A stretch of 39,782 nucleotides of DNA from Oscillospiraceae bacterium (lineage in GTDB: Bacteria > Bacillota > Clostridia > Oscillospirales > Oscillospiraceae). The translations under genes were made by a program, and so were the position numbers. Shown here one piece after another: positions 1 through 6,134 of this stretch; the first letter of the stretch is position 1, and the number at the start of each line of letters is the position of its first letter. The notes under the pieces are model-generated. The model was not told the origin of the DNA, made no database searches, and saw nothing but the letters and a program-made list of their open reading frames with translations. The DNA lies in assembly GCA_009787625.1 (NCBI GenBank), contig WQSX01000024.1, forward strand, positions 1 to 39,782, given 5' to 3'.

Positions 1-645
1 GCCTTCGATTCCTCGAAGCCAGTCATGTTGACCAACACCATCAAAGCTTATGCTGAAGGTCGGCATAATGCGCCTTCTTTCTAAAGCATCTAAAAGCTCC
101 TCTGTCACCAGTTCACCATTTGAGTGAATCGATTGGATTTGTATTCCATAGGCTATCAAGCGGTCTACCAAGTCCCAAAAATCATCTCTATACAAGGCCT
201 CGCCGCCTGTCAGTGTTACATTTTTAATACCGCACTCATGGAGCTGGTCTATAATGCTGAAACACTGCTCACGTGAGAGCTCACCGAATTTTGCATCAGG
301 TGCCGACATATAGCAGTGCCTGCATTTATAGTTACACCTGCCCGTTATAGACCAGTGTGCCGTGTCGATATATCGCGATGGATACATATGATACTTCTGC
401 CAAGGTCTTAAGTGCATTTTCGGGCATTGTTCAATAATGCCCATCTCTTTTGCTTTGTCAATCACATCCATGTAAAGCGGCAAAGTTGAAATAGGTCCGA
501 TTTCTGTCTGTCCGTCACACATTGACAGAGCATCAAACTCAACTTTTCCAAGAAACATAACATTGCTGTTATCAAGTTCAGTCAATGCGTATGGCAACTT
601 TTGCCACCCACGCAATGCGATGTTGTTTTTTAGTTTATAGTGCAT
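1..645 (-). CDS. Radical SAM RiPP maturase, N-terminal part (runs off left edge)
   Basis: The reading frame is open from the start codon at 645 to the window edge, giving 215 residues. A strong GGAGGA ribosome site at 651-656 precedes the ATG. Residues 104-111 read C-NYK-C-RH-C, the CxxxCxxC motif that binds the [4Fe-4S] cluster of radical SAM enzymes, and a TGGEAL motif (SAM amino-group contact) follows. Residues 1-75 lie before the barrel and resemble a PqqD-like leader-recognition fold; that is my inference. It is the last visible gene of the RiPP operon, 25 bases after the ninth precursor, so it is the likely tailoring enzyme for all nine peptides. A SPASM or other C-terminal iron-sulfur domain would lie outside the window. 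The family is secure; the exact reaction (thioether, epimerisation, tyramine excision or other) cannot be decided from this part. Confidence 0.9.
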   Translation of the reverse strand, partial: MHYKLKNNIALRGWQKLPYALTELDNSNVMFLGKVEFDALSMCDGQTEIGPISTLPLYMDVIDKAKEMGIIEQCPKMHLRPWQKYHMYPSRYIDTAHWSITGRCNYKCRHCYMSAPDAKFGELSREQCFSIIDQLHECGIKNVTLTGGEALYRDDFWDLVDRLIAYGIQIQSIHSNGELVTEELLDALERRRIMPTFSISFDGVGQHDWLRGIEG

Positions 646-670
646 ACCTTTCCTCCAAGTAAACGATTTT

Positions 671-1126
671 TCACAATGCTTGACCGCGGAATCCACCACC
701 ACCGCCGAGTGCACAGACACAAATCCAATGCCAATCAACTGCATCACCGCCTTGACCATAGCCTGCACATCCGCAGCCCCACGCTATGCCTCCGGAGTGT
801 CTTCCGCCGCCACCGCCGGCAAATGCGCACACGCATCCTCCGGTTAGCTCTTTCGGACATGGAAGGATTCTTTTGCCGCCTGCAACTGTTTCGAGTTCAC
901 TTTCATCAATTTCCCCGCTCAGTTCAGATTTTTTTGCTTTCATATGGTCCTCAAGCTCAGCTTCGGTAAAACTATAGCCTTCGGCTTTTGCAAACCGGAT
1001 TGTTTCTGCAAGCATTTCTTCTTCAGGCGGGTTTTTACCGCCGTATTTTTCGTTTAATTTCTGTGCTTTGTCTTGCAAAGCTTTGTCATTTGCAAGTGCT
1101 TCATAAAATTTTTGTACGTTCGTCAT
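671..1126 (-). CDS. Nif11-leader RiPP precursor peptide 1 (next to the maturase)
   Basis: A precursor of 151 residues with an 84-residue Nif11-type leader (start MTNVQKFYEAL, end ETVAGG) and a core of about 67 residues. The GG pair at 83-84 is the expected cut site of a C39 peptidase. The core carries three CxC pairs (CVC, CGC, CVC), a GGGGG-R-H stretch, WGCGC-x2-YGQGGD and WHWI. It has one extra cysteine (LPC) just after the GG that the others lack. An upstream in-frame ATG (1138) would add MDSN. I chose 1126 because all paralogues align there, although the ribosome site AAAGGA is about 12 bases away. The final mature product is unknown. Confidence 0.9.
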   Translation of the reverse strand: MTNVQKFYEALANDKALQDKAQKLNEKYGGKNPPEEEMLAETIRFAKAEGYSFTEAELEDHMKAKKSELSGEIDESELETVAGGKRILPCPKELTGGCVCAFAGGGGGRHSGGIAWGCGCAGYGQGGDAVDWHWICVCALGGGGGFRGQAL

Positions 1127-1198
1127 GTTAGAATCCATTCCTTTCAGTAATCTTTAGGCACAAATAGCCCATGAAAAGGCATGGATTTTTTGTGCATC

Positions 1199-1230
1199 AT
1201 TTGCGGTTCCTCGCAAGGGGAACCGCAAAT
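1199..1230. other. Perfect 12-bp inverted repeat between precursors 1 and 2
   Basis: ATTTGCGGTTCC (1199-1210) is followed by an 8-base loop and its exact reverse complement GGAACCGCAAAT (1219-1230). It lies in the transcribed spacer after precursor 2. No run of T follows on either strand, so it is not a standard Rho-independent terminator. An mRNA-stabilising or processing hairpin is possible. Confidence 0.7.
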
Positions 1231-1244
1231 CGTACATTCCCCCG

Positions 1245-1691
1245 TTACCGTGAGCGGAATCCACCGACACCGCCCGCCATGCAGATACAAATCCAGTGCC
1301 AGGCAATTGCATCACCGCCTTGACCGTAGCCTGCACATCCGCAGCCCCATGCTATTTCGTCGTTGTTGTGCCTTCCGCCGCCACCGCCGGCCCAATAGCA
1401 CACACAACCTCCGCTTATGTCTTTCGGCTGGTGGACGAATCCACCTGCAACCGCTTCGAGTTCGCTTTCATCAACTTCTCCGCCCATTTCAGATTTTTTT
1501 GCTTTCATATATTCCTCAAGCTCAGCTATAGTAAAACTATAGCCTTCGCTCTCGGCAAATCGGACCGATTCTGCAAGAACCTCACATTCAGGCAGTTTTT
1601 CATCGCCGTATTTTTCGTTTAATTTCTGTGCTTTTTCTTGCAAAGTTTTGTCCTTTGCAAGTGCTTCATAAAATTTTTGTACGTTTGTCAT
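1245..1691 (-). CDS. Nif11-leader RiPP precursor peptide 2
   Basis: A 148-residue precursor with an 84-residue leader ending EAVAGG and a core of 64 residues. The ATG at 1691 has an AGGAG site 7 bases upstream and matches the paralogues. A longer open frame reaching back to 1937 reads the GC-rich core of precursor 3 out of frame and is not real. The core has CVC, GGGGG-R-H, WGCGC-AG-YGQGGD, WHWI and CIC, and ends FRSR. The leader has an unusual cysteine (PECEV). The leader looks closest to that of precursor 4 in its SVRFAESEGYSFT segment, so the two probably share a recent duplication. Confidence 0.9.
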   Translation of the reverse strand: MTNVQKFYEALAKDKTLQEKAQKLNEKYGDEKLPECEVLAESVRFAESEGYSFTIAELEEYMKAKKSEMGGEVDESELEAVAGGFVHQPKDISGGCVCYWAGGGGGRHNNDEIAWGCGCAGYGQGGDAIAWHWICICMAGGVGGFRSR

Positions 1692-1765
1692 GTTCTTTCT
1701 CCTTTTTTTGAGTAAGCTTGTTTCTGTTTTTTCCGCTTTTCTTGTCTCTCGACTTTCGCAATTGC

Positions 1766-2230
1766 CTAATCTTGTATTGTAATGTAAGCTCCTCCGACAC
1801 CGGTACCTACGCAAGCACATATTATGTGCCAATCTTTTGCGTCTCCGCCTTGACCATAGAATGCACATCCGCAGCCCCACGCTGTTGTGTCTCCGTTGTG
1901 TCGTCCGCCGCCACCGCCGGCAAATGTACATATACAAAATCCGGTCGCATCATCCGGAACATTCACACCTCTTATAACGCCTCCGGCAACTGCTTCGAGT
2001 TCACTTTCGTCAATTTCCCCGCCCATTTCAGATTTTTTTGCTTTCATATATTCCTCAAGCTCAGCTTCGGTAAAGCTATAGCCTTCAGCTTTTGCGAACC
2101 GAATCGTTTCTGTAAGCATTTCTTCTTCAGACAGGTTTTTATCGCCGTATTTTTCGTTTAATTTCTGTGCTTTTTCTTGCAAAGTTTTGTCTTTCTCGAA
2201 AGCCTCATAAAATTTTTGTATGTTACTCAT
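1766..2230 (-). CDS. Nif11-leader RiPP precursor peptide 3
   Basis: A 154-residue precursor with an 84-residue leader starting MSNIQKFYEAF and a 70-residue core. GGGAG stands ahead of the ATG. The core begins VIRGVNVPDDATG, nearly the same as precursor 5, then has CIC, GGGGG-R-H, WGCGC-AF-YGQGGD, WHII and CAC. Its C-terminal tail (AYITIQD) runs into a 3' flank that resembles the untranslated flanks of precursors 6 and 7. This suggests the stop codon moved within a duplicated unit. Confidence 0.9.
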   Translation of the reverse strand: MSNIQKFYEAFEKDKTLQEKAQKLNEKYGDKNLSEEEMLTETIRFAKAEGYSFTEAELEEYMKAKKSEMGGEIDESELEAVAGGVIRGVNVPDDATGFCICTFAGGGGGRHNGDTTAWGCGCAFYGQGGDAKDWHIICACVGTGVGGAYITIQD

Positions 2231-2290
2231 GTTCTTTCTCCCTTTATATTTCGGCAAGTTTATTTCTGTTTTTCTCCGTTTTCCAAAGCG

Positions 2291-2311
2291 CCCGCAGGGT
2301 CGTGTGATTTG
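2291..2311 (-). repeat. Intergenic array repeat, copy 1
   Basis: One of three copies of a 21-bp sequence with consensus CCGCAGRRYCGKRTGAYTT (plus-strand reading) placed upstream of precursors 3, 5 or 7 in the array spacers (2291-2311, 2916-2936, 4534-4554). This copy lies just after the stop codon of precursor 4. I infer a duplicated 3' flank. Confidence 0.6.
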
Positions 2312-2761
2312 TTAGTCACGTGCGCCGCTACCTGAAACGATACACAAACAAATCGCGTGCCACTCTCTTCCATCGCCGCCTTGACCGTAACCGGGGCAAC
2401 CGCAGCCCCATGCGGTCTCCACTCCCACTCTACTATGCTTTCCGCCGCCGCCGCCGCCGAAAACACAAATGCATCCGCCGGTTATAGGGGTCGGCCACTC
2501 TCGGAATCTGCCTCCGGCAACTGCTTCGAGTTCACTTTCATCAAGTTTCCCGCCCGGCTTAGATTTTTTTGTTTTCATATATTCCTCAAGCTCAGCTACA
2601 GTAAAACTATAGCCTTCGCTCTCAGCAAATCGGACCGATTCTGCAAGCATCTCTTTTTCAGACGGTTTTTTATCGCCGTATTTTTCGTCTAGTTTTTGCA
2701 CTCTGTTTCGTAGCGCTTCGTCTCTTATAAGGGCGTCATAAAATTTTTGTACGTTAGTCAT
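2312..2761 (-). CDS. Nif11-leader RiPP precursor peptide 4
   Basis: A 149-residue precursor with leader MTNVQKFYDALIRDEALRN to EAVAGG (84 residues) and a core of 65 residues. AAAAGGAG lies upstream of the ATG. The core departs most from the others: K replaces R or T in GGGG-K-H, the stretch between H and W is two to three residues longer (SRVGVETA), CP replaces CA before GYGQGGD, and the tail is SGSGARD instead of poly-glycine. All six cysteines, both tryptophans, both histidines, Tyr and Asp are kept. Confidence 0.9.
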   Translation of the reverse strand: MTNVQKFYDALIRDEALRNRVQKLDEKYGDKKPSEKEMLAESVRFAESEGYSFTVAELEEYMKTKKSKPGGKLDESELEAVAGGRFREWPTPITGGCICVFGGGGGGKHSRVGVETAWGCGCPGYGQGGDGREWHAICLCIVSGSGARD

Positions 2762-2824
2762 GTTCTATCTCCTTTTATTTTTCTGCCAAATTTTGGCGCA
2801 CTCCGTTTGGCTACCGTCACTACC

Positions 2825-2854
2825 CTGCAAATGGGAGCGTGACACCATTTGCAG
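2825..2854. other. 10-bp inverted repeat between precursors 4 and 5
   Basis: CTGCAAATGG (2825-2834) and CCATTTGCAG (2845-2854) form a perfect stem with a 10-base loop. A competing pairing exists between GTCAC (2816-2820) and GTGAC (2839-2843), so the spacer RNA could switch between two folds. There is no T run after it on either strand. Confidence 0.55.
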
Positions 2855-2915
2855 AGCAATAGCGGTTTTATGGAATTTGCATTGATAAGCACTTCAATAT
2901 TTAGGTTCGCCGCCG

Positions 2916-2936
2916 CCCGCAGAGCCGGATGACTTG
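2916..2936 (-). repeat. Intergenic array repeat, copy 2
   Basis: Second copy of the 21-bp spacer repeat, here 22 bases beyond the stop codon of precursor 5. It is followed by the partly conserved string ACTTTCGCAA, also seen at 1750-1760 and 4560-4573 behind precursors 3 and 7. Confidence 0.55.
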
Positions 2937-2958
2937 CCGGCGCAACTTTCGCAACTTC

Positions 2959-3423
2959 CTAATTTCTATCATGAGCAAGGAGACCGCCGGCACCGGCGTA
3001 CGCGCAAATACATATAATGTGCCAATCTCTTCCGTCTCCGCCTTGGCCGTAGTGAAAACATCCGCAGCCCCATGTTGTTGAGCCTCCGTTGTGTCGTCCG
3101 CCGCCACCGCCGGCAAGTGCACATACACATTTCCCGGTCGCATCATCCGGAACATTCACACCCTTTACAACGCCTCCGGCAACTGCTTCGAGTTCACTCT
3201 CATCAAGTTTCTCGCCCAGTTCAGCTTTTTTTGCTTTCATGTACTCCTTAAGCTCAGCTTCAGTAAAGCTATAGCCTTCAGCCTTTGCGAACCGAACCGT
3301 CTCTGCAATCGCTTCATCTTCTTTCGGCTTATTTTCTTCATACTTTTTGTTTAGTTCTTTTGATTTCTCCTGTAATTTCTCGTCTCTTGCAAGTGCCTCA
3401 TAAAATTTTTGTACGTTACTCAT
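2959..3423 (-). CDS. Nif11-leader RiPP precursor peptide 5
   Basis: A 154-residue precursor with an 84-residue leader (MSNVQKFYEALARDEKLQ to EAVAGG) and a 70-residue core. GGGAGA stands upstream of the ATG. The core starts VVKGVNVPDDATG like precursor 3, then has CVC, GGGGG-R-H, WGCGC-FH-YGQGGD, WHII and CIC, with the tail LLAHDRN. The leader middle (SKELNKKYEENKPKEDE) instead resembles precursors 6 and 7, so this gene joins the two subfamilies and may be a recombinant. Confidence 0.9.
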   Translation of the reverse strand: MSNVQKFYEALARDEKLQEKSKELNKKYEENKPKEDEAIAETVRFAKAEGYSFTEAELKEYMKAKKAELGEKLDESELEAVAGGVVKGVNVPDDATGKCVCALAGGGGGRHNGGSTTWGCGCFHYGQGGDGRDWHIICICAYAGAGGLLAHDRN

Positions 3424-3473
3424 GTTCTATCTCCCTGCTTTATTTTTTATTATTAGTCGATTGCGATGATTAA

Positions 3474-3935
3474 CTACCTCACATATGTCCCGGTTACATG
3501 TCCGAGCCTATAAACGGTGGTTTCAAAAGAGAAAGTGGTCTCCGTCAATTCGAGTATTATGTATATAATTTCCATGGTGAAATCATAGTCCGGAGGAAAT
3601 TCATCGGGGTCGTCCGGCACTCCCTCTTGCAAAACTGCCAAATTTCCGTCAGCGTCTATCGACCACTCAAACTCTCCGCCAAATTCGCCTTCGAAAACCG
3701 AGCTACCCGTGCCATCGGCGTAAAAAGTTAGAGAATCCGACAATCCGACGATGTTGCCTTCATAGAGATGCCATGTGCCCATTAATCGGTCAGCAACATC
3801 TGCGTCAGATTCCTCGGCCGCACATGATGTCAGTGCTGCCACCAGCAGCATAACCGCAAAGGTCAATAGCATTATTTTTTCAAGTGTGCGCCGACGGTGC
3901 GTTTTTTCTCGTGAAATTATTTTGATTTGTTCCAT
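3474..3935 (-). CDS. Small predicted lipoprotein inside the precursor array
   Basis: A protein of 153 residues with a basic N-terminus, one hydrophobic segment and a lipobox (L-T-S-C) at about residues 34-37, so it should be exported and lipid-anchored at the cell surface. The mature part is acidic and has the pattern GTWHLYEG, then LTFYADGTG, then FEWSIDADG. This pattern is common in small lipocalin-like beta-barrel domains; that link is inferred. I chose the ATG at 3935 because GAGGAGAG lies about 8-10 bases upstream, whereas the longer frame to 3977 has no such site. It is on the operon strand between precursors 6 and 5. Its place suggests self-protection or handling of the exported peptides, but no immunity family is recognised and a chance insertion cannot be excluded. 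Confidence 0.8.
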   Translation of the reverse strand: MEQIKIISREKTHRRRTLEKIMLLTFAVMLLVAALTSCAAEESDADVADRLMGTWHLYEGNIVGLSDSLTFYADGTGSSVFEGEFGGEFEWSIDADGNLAVLQEGVPDDPDEFPPDYDFTMEIIYIILELTETTFSFETTVYRLGHVTGTYVR

Positions 3936-4033
3936 GATGTTTTCTCTCCTCATACAATATATCGTATTATTAGGCATGTGCTCATGCTGCTACTCATTGC
4001 AATTTTTCAGTATACGAAGATTAATCTTTAACA

Positions 4034-4486
4034 CTAAAAGACACCGCCTCCGCCACCGAGACCCTTGCAAATACATATAGCGTGCCAATCTCTTGCGTCT
4101 CCACCTTGACCGTAGCCTGCACATCCGCAGCCCCAAGATCTTGTACCTTCGTAGTGCGTTCCGCCGCCACCGCCCAAAACTGAACATGCACAACCTCCGG
4201 TCAAATCTTCCGGAGCATTCACACCCCTCACAAAGCCTCCGGCAACTGCCTCAAGCTCGTCTTCACCTATTTCCTTGGTAATTTCAGCTTGTTTGCTTTC
4301 GATATACTCCCTAAGCTCCGCTTCAGTAAAACTGTAGCCTTCGGCTTTTGCAAATTCAACTATCTCTGCAATCACTTCATCTTCTATCGGTTTTTTTTCT
4401 TCATACTTTTTGCTCAGTTCTTTTGATTTCTCTTGTAATCTCTTCTCTTTCCCGATAGCCTCATAAAATTCTTTTACGTTACTCAT
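4034..4486 (-). CDS. Nif11-leader RiPP precursor peptide 6
   Basis: A 150-residue precursor with an 84-residue leader (MSNVKEFYEAIGKEKRLQ to EAVAGG) and a 66-residue core. AAGGGAG lies upstream of the ATG. The core starts FVRGVNAPEDLTGG, then CAC, GGGGG-T-H, WGCGC-AG-YGQGGD, WHAI and CIC, and ends KGLGGGGGVF. It is nearly a twin of precursor 7: same core length, T before the conserved H, same KGLGGGG tail and a matching 3' flank (AAAGATTAA then CTTCGTATA). Confidence 0.9.
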   Translation of the reverse strand: MSNVKEFYEAIGKEKRLQEKSKELSKKYEEKKPIEDEVIAEIVEFAKAEGYSFTEAELREYIESKQAEITKEIGEDELEAVAGGFVRGVNAPEDLTGGCACSVLGGGGGTHYEGTRSWGCGCAGYGQGGDARDWHAICICKGLGGGGGVF

Positions 4487-4533
4487 GTTTATTCTCCCTT
4501 ATATTTGAGTAAGGTTTTAGTGGAGAGGGTGAC

Positions 4534-4554
4534 CCCGCAGGACCGGGTGATTTG
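4534..4554 (-). repeat. Intergenic array repeat, copy 3
   Basis: Third copy of the 21-bp spacer repeat, placed downstream of precursor 7. Right beside it, TGCGA-CTT-TCGCA forms a short perfect hairpin (about 4558-4571), degenerate behind precursors 3 and 5. Confidence 0.55.
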
Positions 4555-4611
4555 TGACTGCGACTTTCGCAATTTCCTAATTTTTTATTATACGAAGGTT
4601 AATCTTTAGCA

Positions 4612-5064
4612 CTAAAGGACGCTGCCTCCGCCACCGAGGCCCTTGCAAAGACATATAACGTGCCAATCTCTTGCGTCTCCGCCTTGACCGTAGCCTGCAC
4701 ATCCGCAGCCCCACGATGTTGTGCCTCCGTTGTGCGTTCCGCCGCCACCGCCCAAAATTGAACACGCACAACCTCCGGTCAAATCTTCCGGAGCAGTCAC
4801 ACCACTTATAAAGCCTCCGGCAACTGCCCCAAGTTCTTTTTCATCTATTTCCGTGGTAATTTCAGTTTGTTTGTTTTTGATATACTCCTTAAGCTCCGCT
4901 TCAGTAAAACTGTAGCCTTCAGCTTTTGCAAATTTAACTGTCTCTGCAATCGATTCATCTTCTGTCAGCTTTTTTTCTTCATACTTTTTGTTCAGTTCTT
5001 TTGATTTCCCTTGTAATTTCTCGTCTTTCCCGAGGGTCTCATAAAATTTTTGTACGTTAGTCAT
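4612..5064 (-). CDS. Nif11-leader RiPP precursor peptide 7
   Basis: A 150-residue precursor with an 84-residue leader (MTNVQKFYETLGKDEKLQ to GAVAGG) and a 66-residue core. I chose the ATG at 5064 rather than 5070 because AGGGG is 7 bases upstream of it and all paralogues align there. The core FISGVTAPEDLTGG-CAC continues with GGGGG-T-H, WGCGC-AG-YGQGGD, WHVI and CLC, and ends KGLGGGGSVL. It is the sister copy of precursor 6. Confidence 0.9.
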   Translation of the reverse strand: MTNVQKFYETLGKDEKLQGKSKELNKKYEEKKLTEDESIAETVKFAKAEGYSFTEAELKEYIKNKQTEITTEIDEKELGAVAGGFISGVTAPEDLTGGCACSILGGGGGTHNGGTTSWGCGCAGYGQGGDARDWHVICLCKGLGGGGSVL

Positions 5065-5077
5065 GTCCATTCCCCTT

Positions 5078-5110
5078 TTATTTTTTGTTTGTTTTTAGTT
5101 TATAATGCAT
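5078..5110 (-). pseudogene. Fossil of the radical SAM gene start behind precursor 8
   Basis: Eight bases after the stop codon of precursor 8 the minus strand reads a ten-codon frame, MHYKLKTNKK then stop. The real maturase starts MHYKLKNN. At the DNA level ATGCAYTATAAACTAAAAA is shared over 19 bases with one mismatch. No ribosome site precedes this copy. The simplest explanation is a broken copy of the precursor-maturase junction left by duplication within the array. I am confident of the match and less sure of the history. Confidence 0.65.
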
Positions 5111-5117
5111 AATATTA

Positions 5118-5573
5118 TCAGTGCTGGGATGCTCCCGGTGCGCCACCACCGCCGAATACGCAGAGACAAATCCAATGCCACTCGGCTGCATCGCCGCCTT
5201 GACCGTAAAATGCACATCCGCAGCCCCAGGCAATTGTGCCTCCTGTGTGTCGTCCGCCACCTCCGCCGGCAGCTACGCACACGCACATACCGCTGGTATC
5301 TTCCGGCCATTTAAGGACTTCGCCACCGGCAACCGCTTCGAGTTCGTTTTCGTCAATTTCTCTGCTTTGTTCAGTTTTTCTTGCTTTCATAAATTCCTCA
5401 AGCTCAGCTTCGGTAAAGCTATAGCCTTCGGCTTTTGCAAACCGGATTGTTTCTGCAAGCATTTCGCCCTCGGACGGCTTTTCATCGCCGTATTTTTCGT
5501 TTAGCTTTTGTACTTTTGCTTGCAGTGCCTCGTCTTTTGCAAGGGCTTCATAAAATTTTTGTACGTTGCTCAT
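5118..5573 (-). CDS. Nif11-leader RiPP precursor peptide 8
   Basis: A 151-residue precursor with an 84-residue leader (MSNVQKFYEALAKDEALQ to EAVAGG) and a 67-residue core. A strong GGAGG lies upstream of the ATG. The core EVLKWPEDTSGM-CVC continues with GGGGG-R-H, WGCGC-AF-YGQGGD, WHWI and CLC, and ends with the atypical tail GGGGAPGASQH. A maturase-start fossil follows directly after its stop codon. Confidence 0.9.
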   Translation of the reverse strand: MSNVQKFYEALAKDEALQAKVQKLNEKYGDEKPSEGEMLAETIRFAKAEGYSFTEAELEEFMKARKTEQSREIDENELEAVAGGEVLKWPEDTSGMCVCVAAGGGGGRHTGGTIAWGCGCAFYGQGGDAAEWHWICLCVFGGGGAPGASQH

Positions 5574-5656
5574 GCTTTTCCTCCTTTTATTTTATTTGAT
5601 TTTTTGCACCTTTGTTCGCATTATTTGTGATGTGGGTTATGAAGGAATGGTCATTA

Positions 5657-6100
5657 TTATAAATTCCCACCGCCGCCGCCGAGCCCGCAGACACAAATCC
5701 AATGCCAATCTTTTGCATCGCCGCCTTGACCGTAGCCTGCGCACCCGCAGCCCCACGCTACCGAGCCCTCTGTATGCCTTCCGCCACCGCCGCCTGCAAA
5801 TGCGCATATACATTTACCGTGAAGATCGTCCGGCTTTCCAAAGAGACCGCCCCCTACTACGGCTTCAAGTTCTTCTGTCCCTAACTCTTCCGGGCTCTCA
5901 GCTTTCCTTTTATCGTTATAAGCTTTAAGCTCAGCGGATGTAAAGCTGAATCCTTCGGCTTTTGCAAATTCGGTCGCCTCAGCAAGCATTTCCTCTTCAG
6001 ACGGTTTATTTTTGTCATACTTTTCGTTTAGTTTTTGCGCTCTGCCTTGAAGTTCCTTGTCTTTTGCGAGAGCCTCGTAGAAATTTATTATGTTATCCAT
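5657..6100 (-). CDS. Nif11-leader RiPP precursor peptide 9 (first in the array)
   Basis: A 147-residue precursor, the first transcribed after the exporters. GGAG lies 8 bases ahead of the ATG at 6100. Its leader is the most divergent (MDNIINFYEAL, FSFTSAELKAYNDKRKAE, EAVVGG) yet still exactly 84 residues. The 63-residue core GLFGKPDDLHGK-CIC continues with GGGGG-R-H, WGCGC-AG-YGQGGD, WHWI and CVC, and ends GLGGGGGNL. Its divergence and position suggest it may be the oldest member. Confidence 0.9.
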   Translation of the reverse strand: MDNIINFYEALAKDKELQGRAQKLNEKYDKNKPSEEEMLAEATEFAKAEGFSFTSAELKAYNDKRKAESPEELGTEELEAVVGGGLFGKPDDLHGKCICAFAGGGGGRHTEGSVAWGCGCAGYGQGGDAKDWHWICVCGLGGGGGNL

Positions 6101-6134
6101 TGCTTTATCTCCTCTTTTAGATTTGTTTAATGAG

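Noticed and set aside
1692..1937. An 82-codon N-terminal extension of precursor 2
   Set aside because: It reads the core of precursor 3 out of frame and lacks similarity to any leader; the aligned start at 1691 has a good ribosome site.
640..5928. Many plus-strand open frames opposite the precursor genes, rich in Arg, Pro and His
   Set aside because: They are mirror frames of the GC-rich, glycine-coding cores and recur at the same place opposite each paralogue; they lack ribosome sites.
671..6100. Regular repeats every ~550 bases, considered as a CRISPR or satellite array
   Set aside because: The repeat units are protein-coding paralogues with their own ribosome sites, not short repeats with unique spacers.
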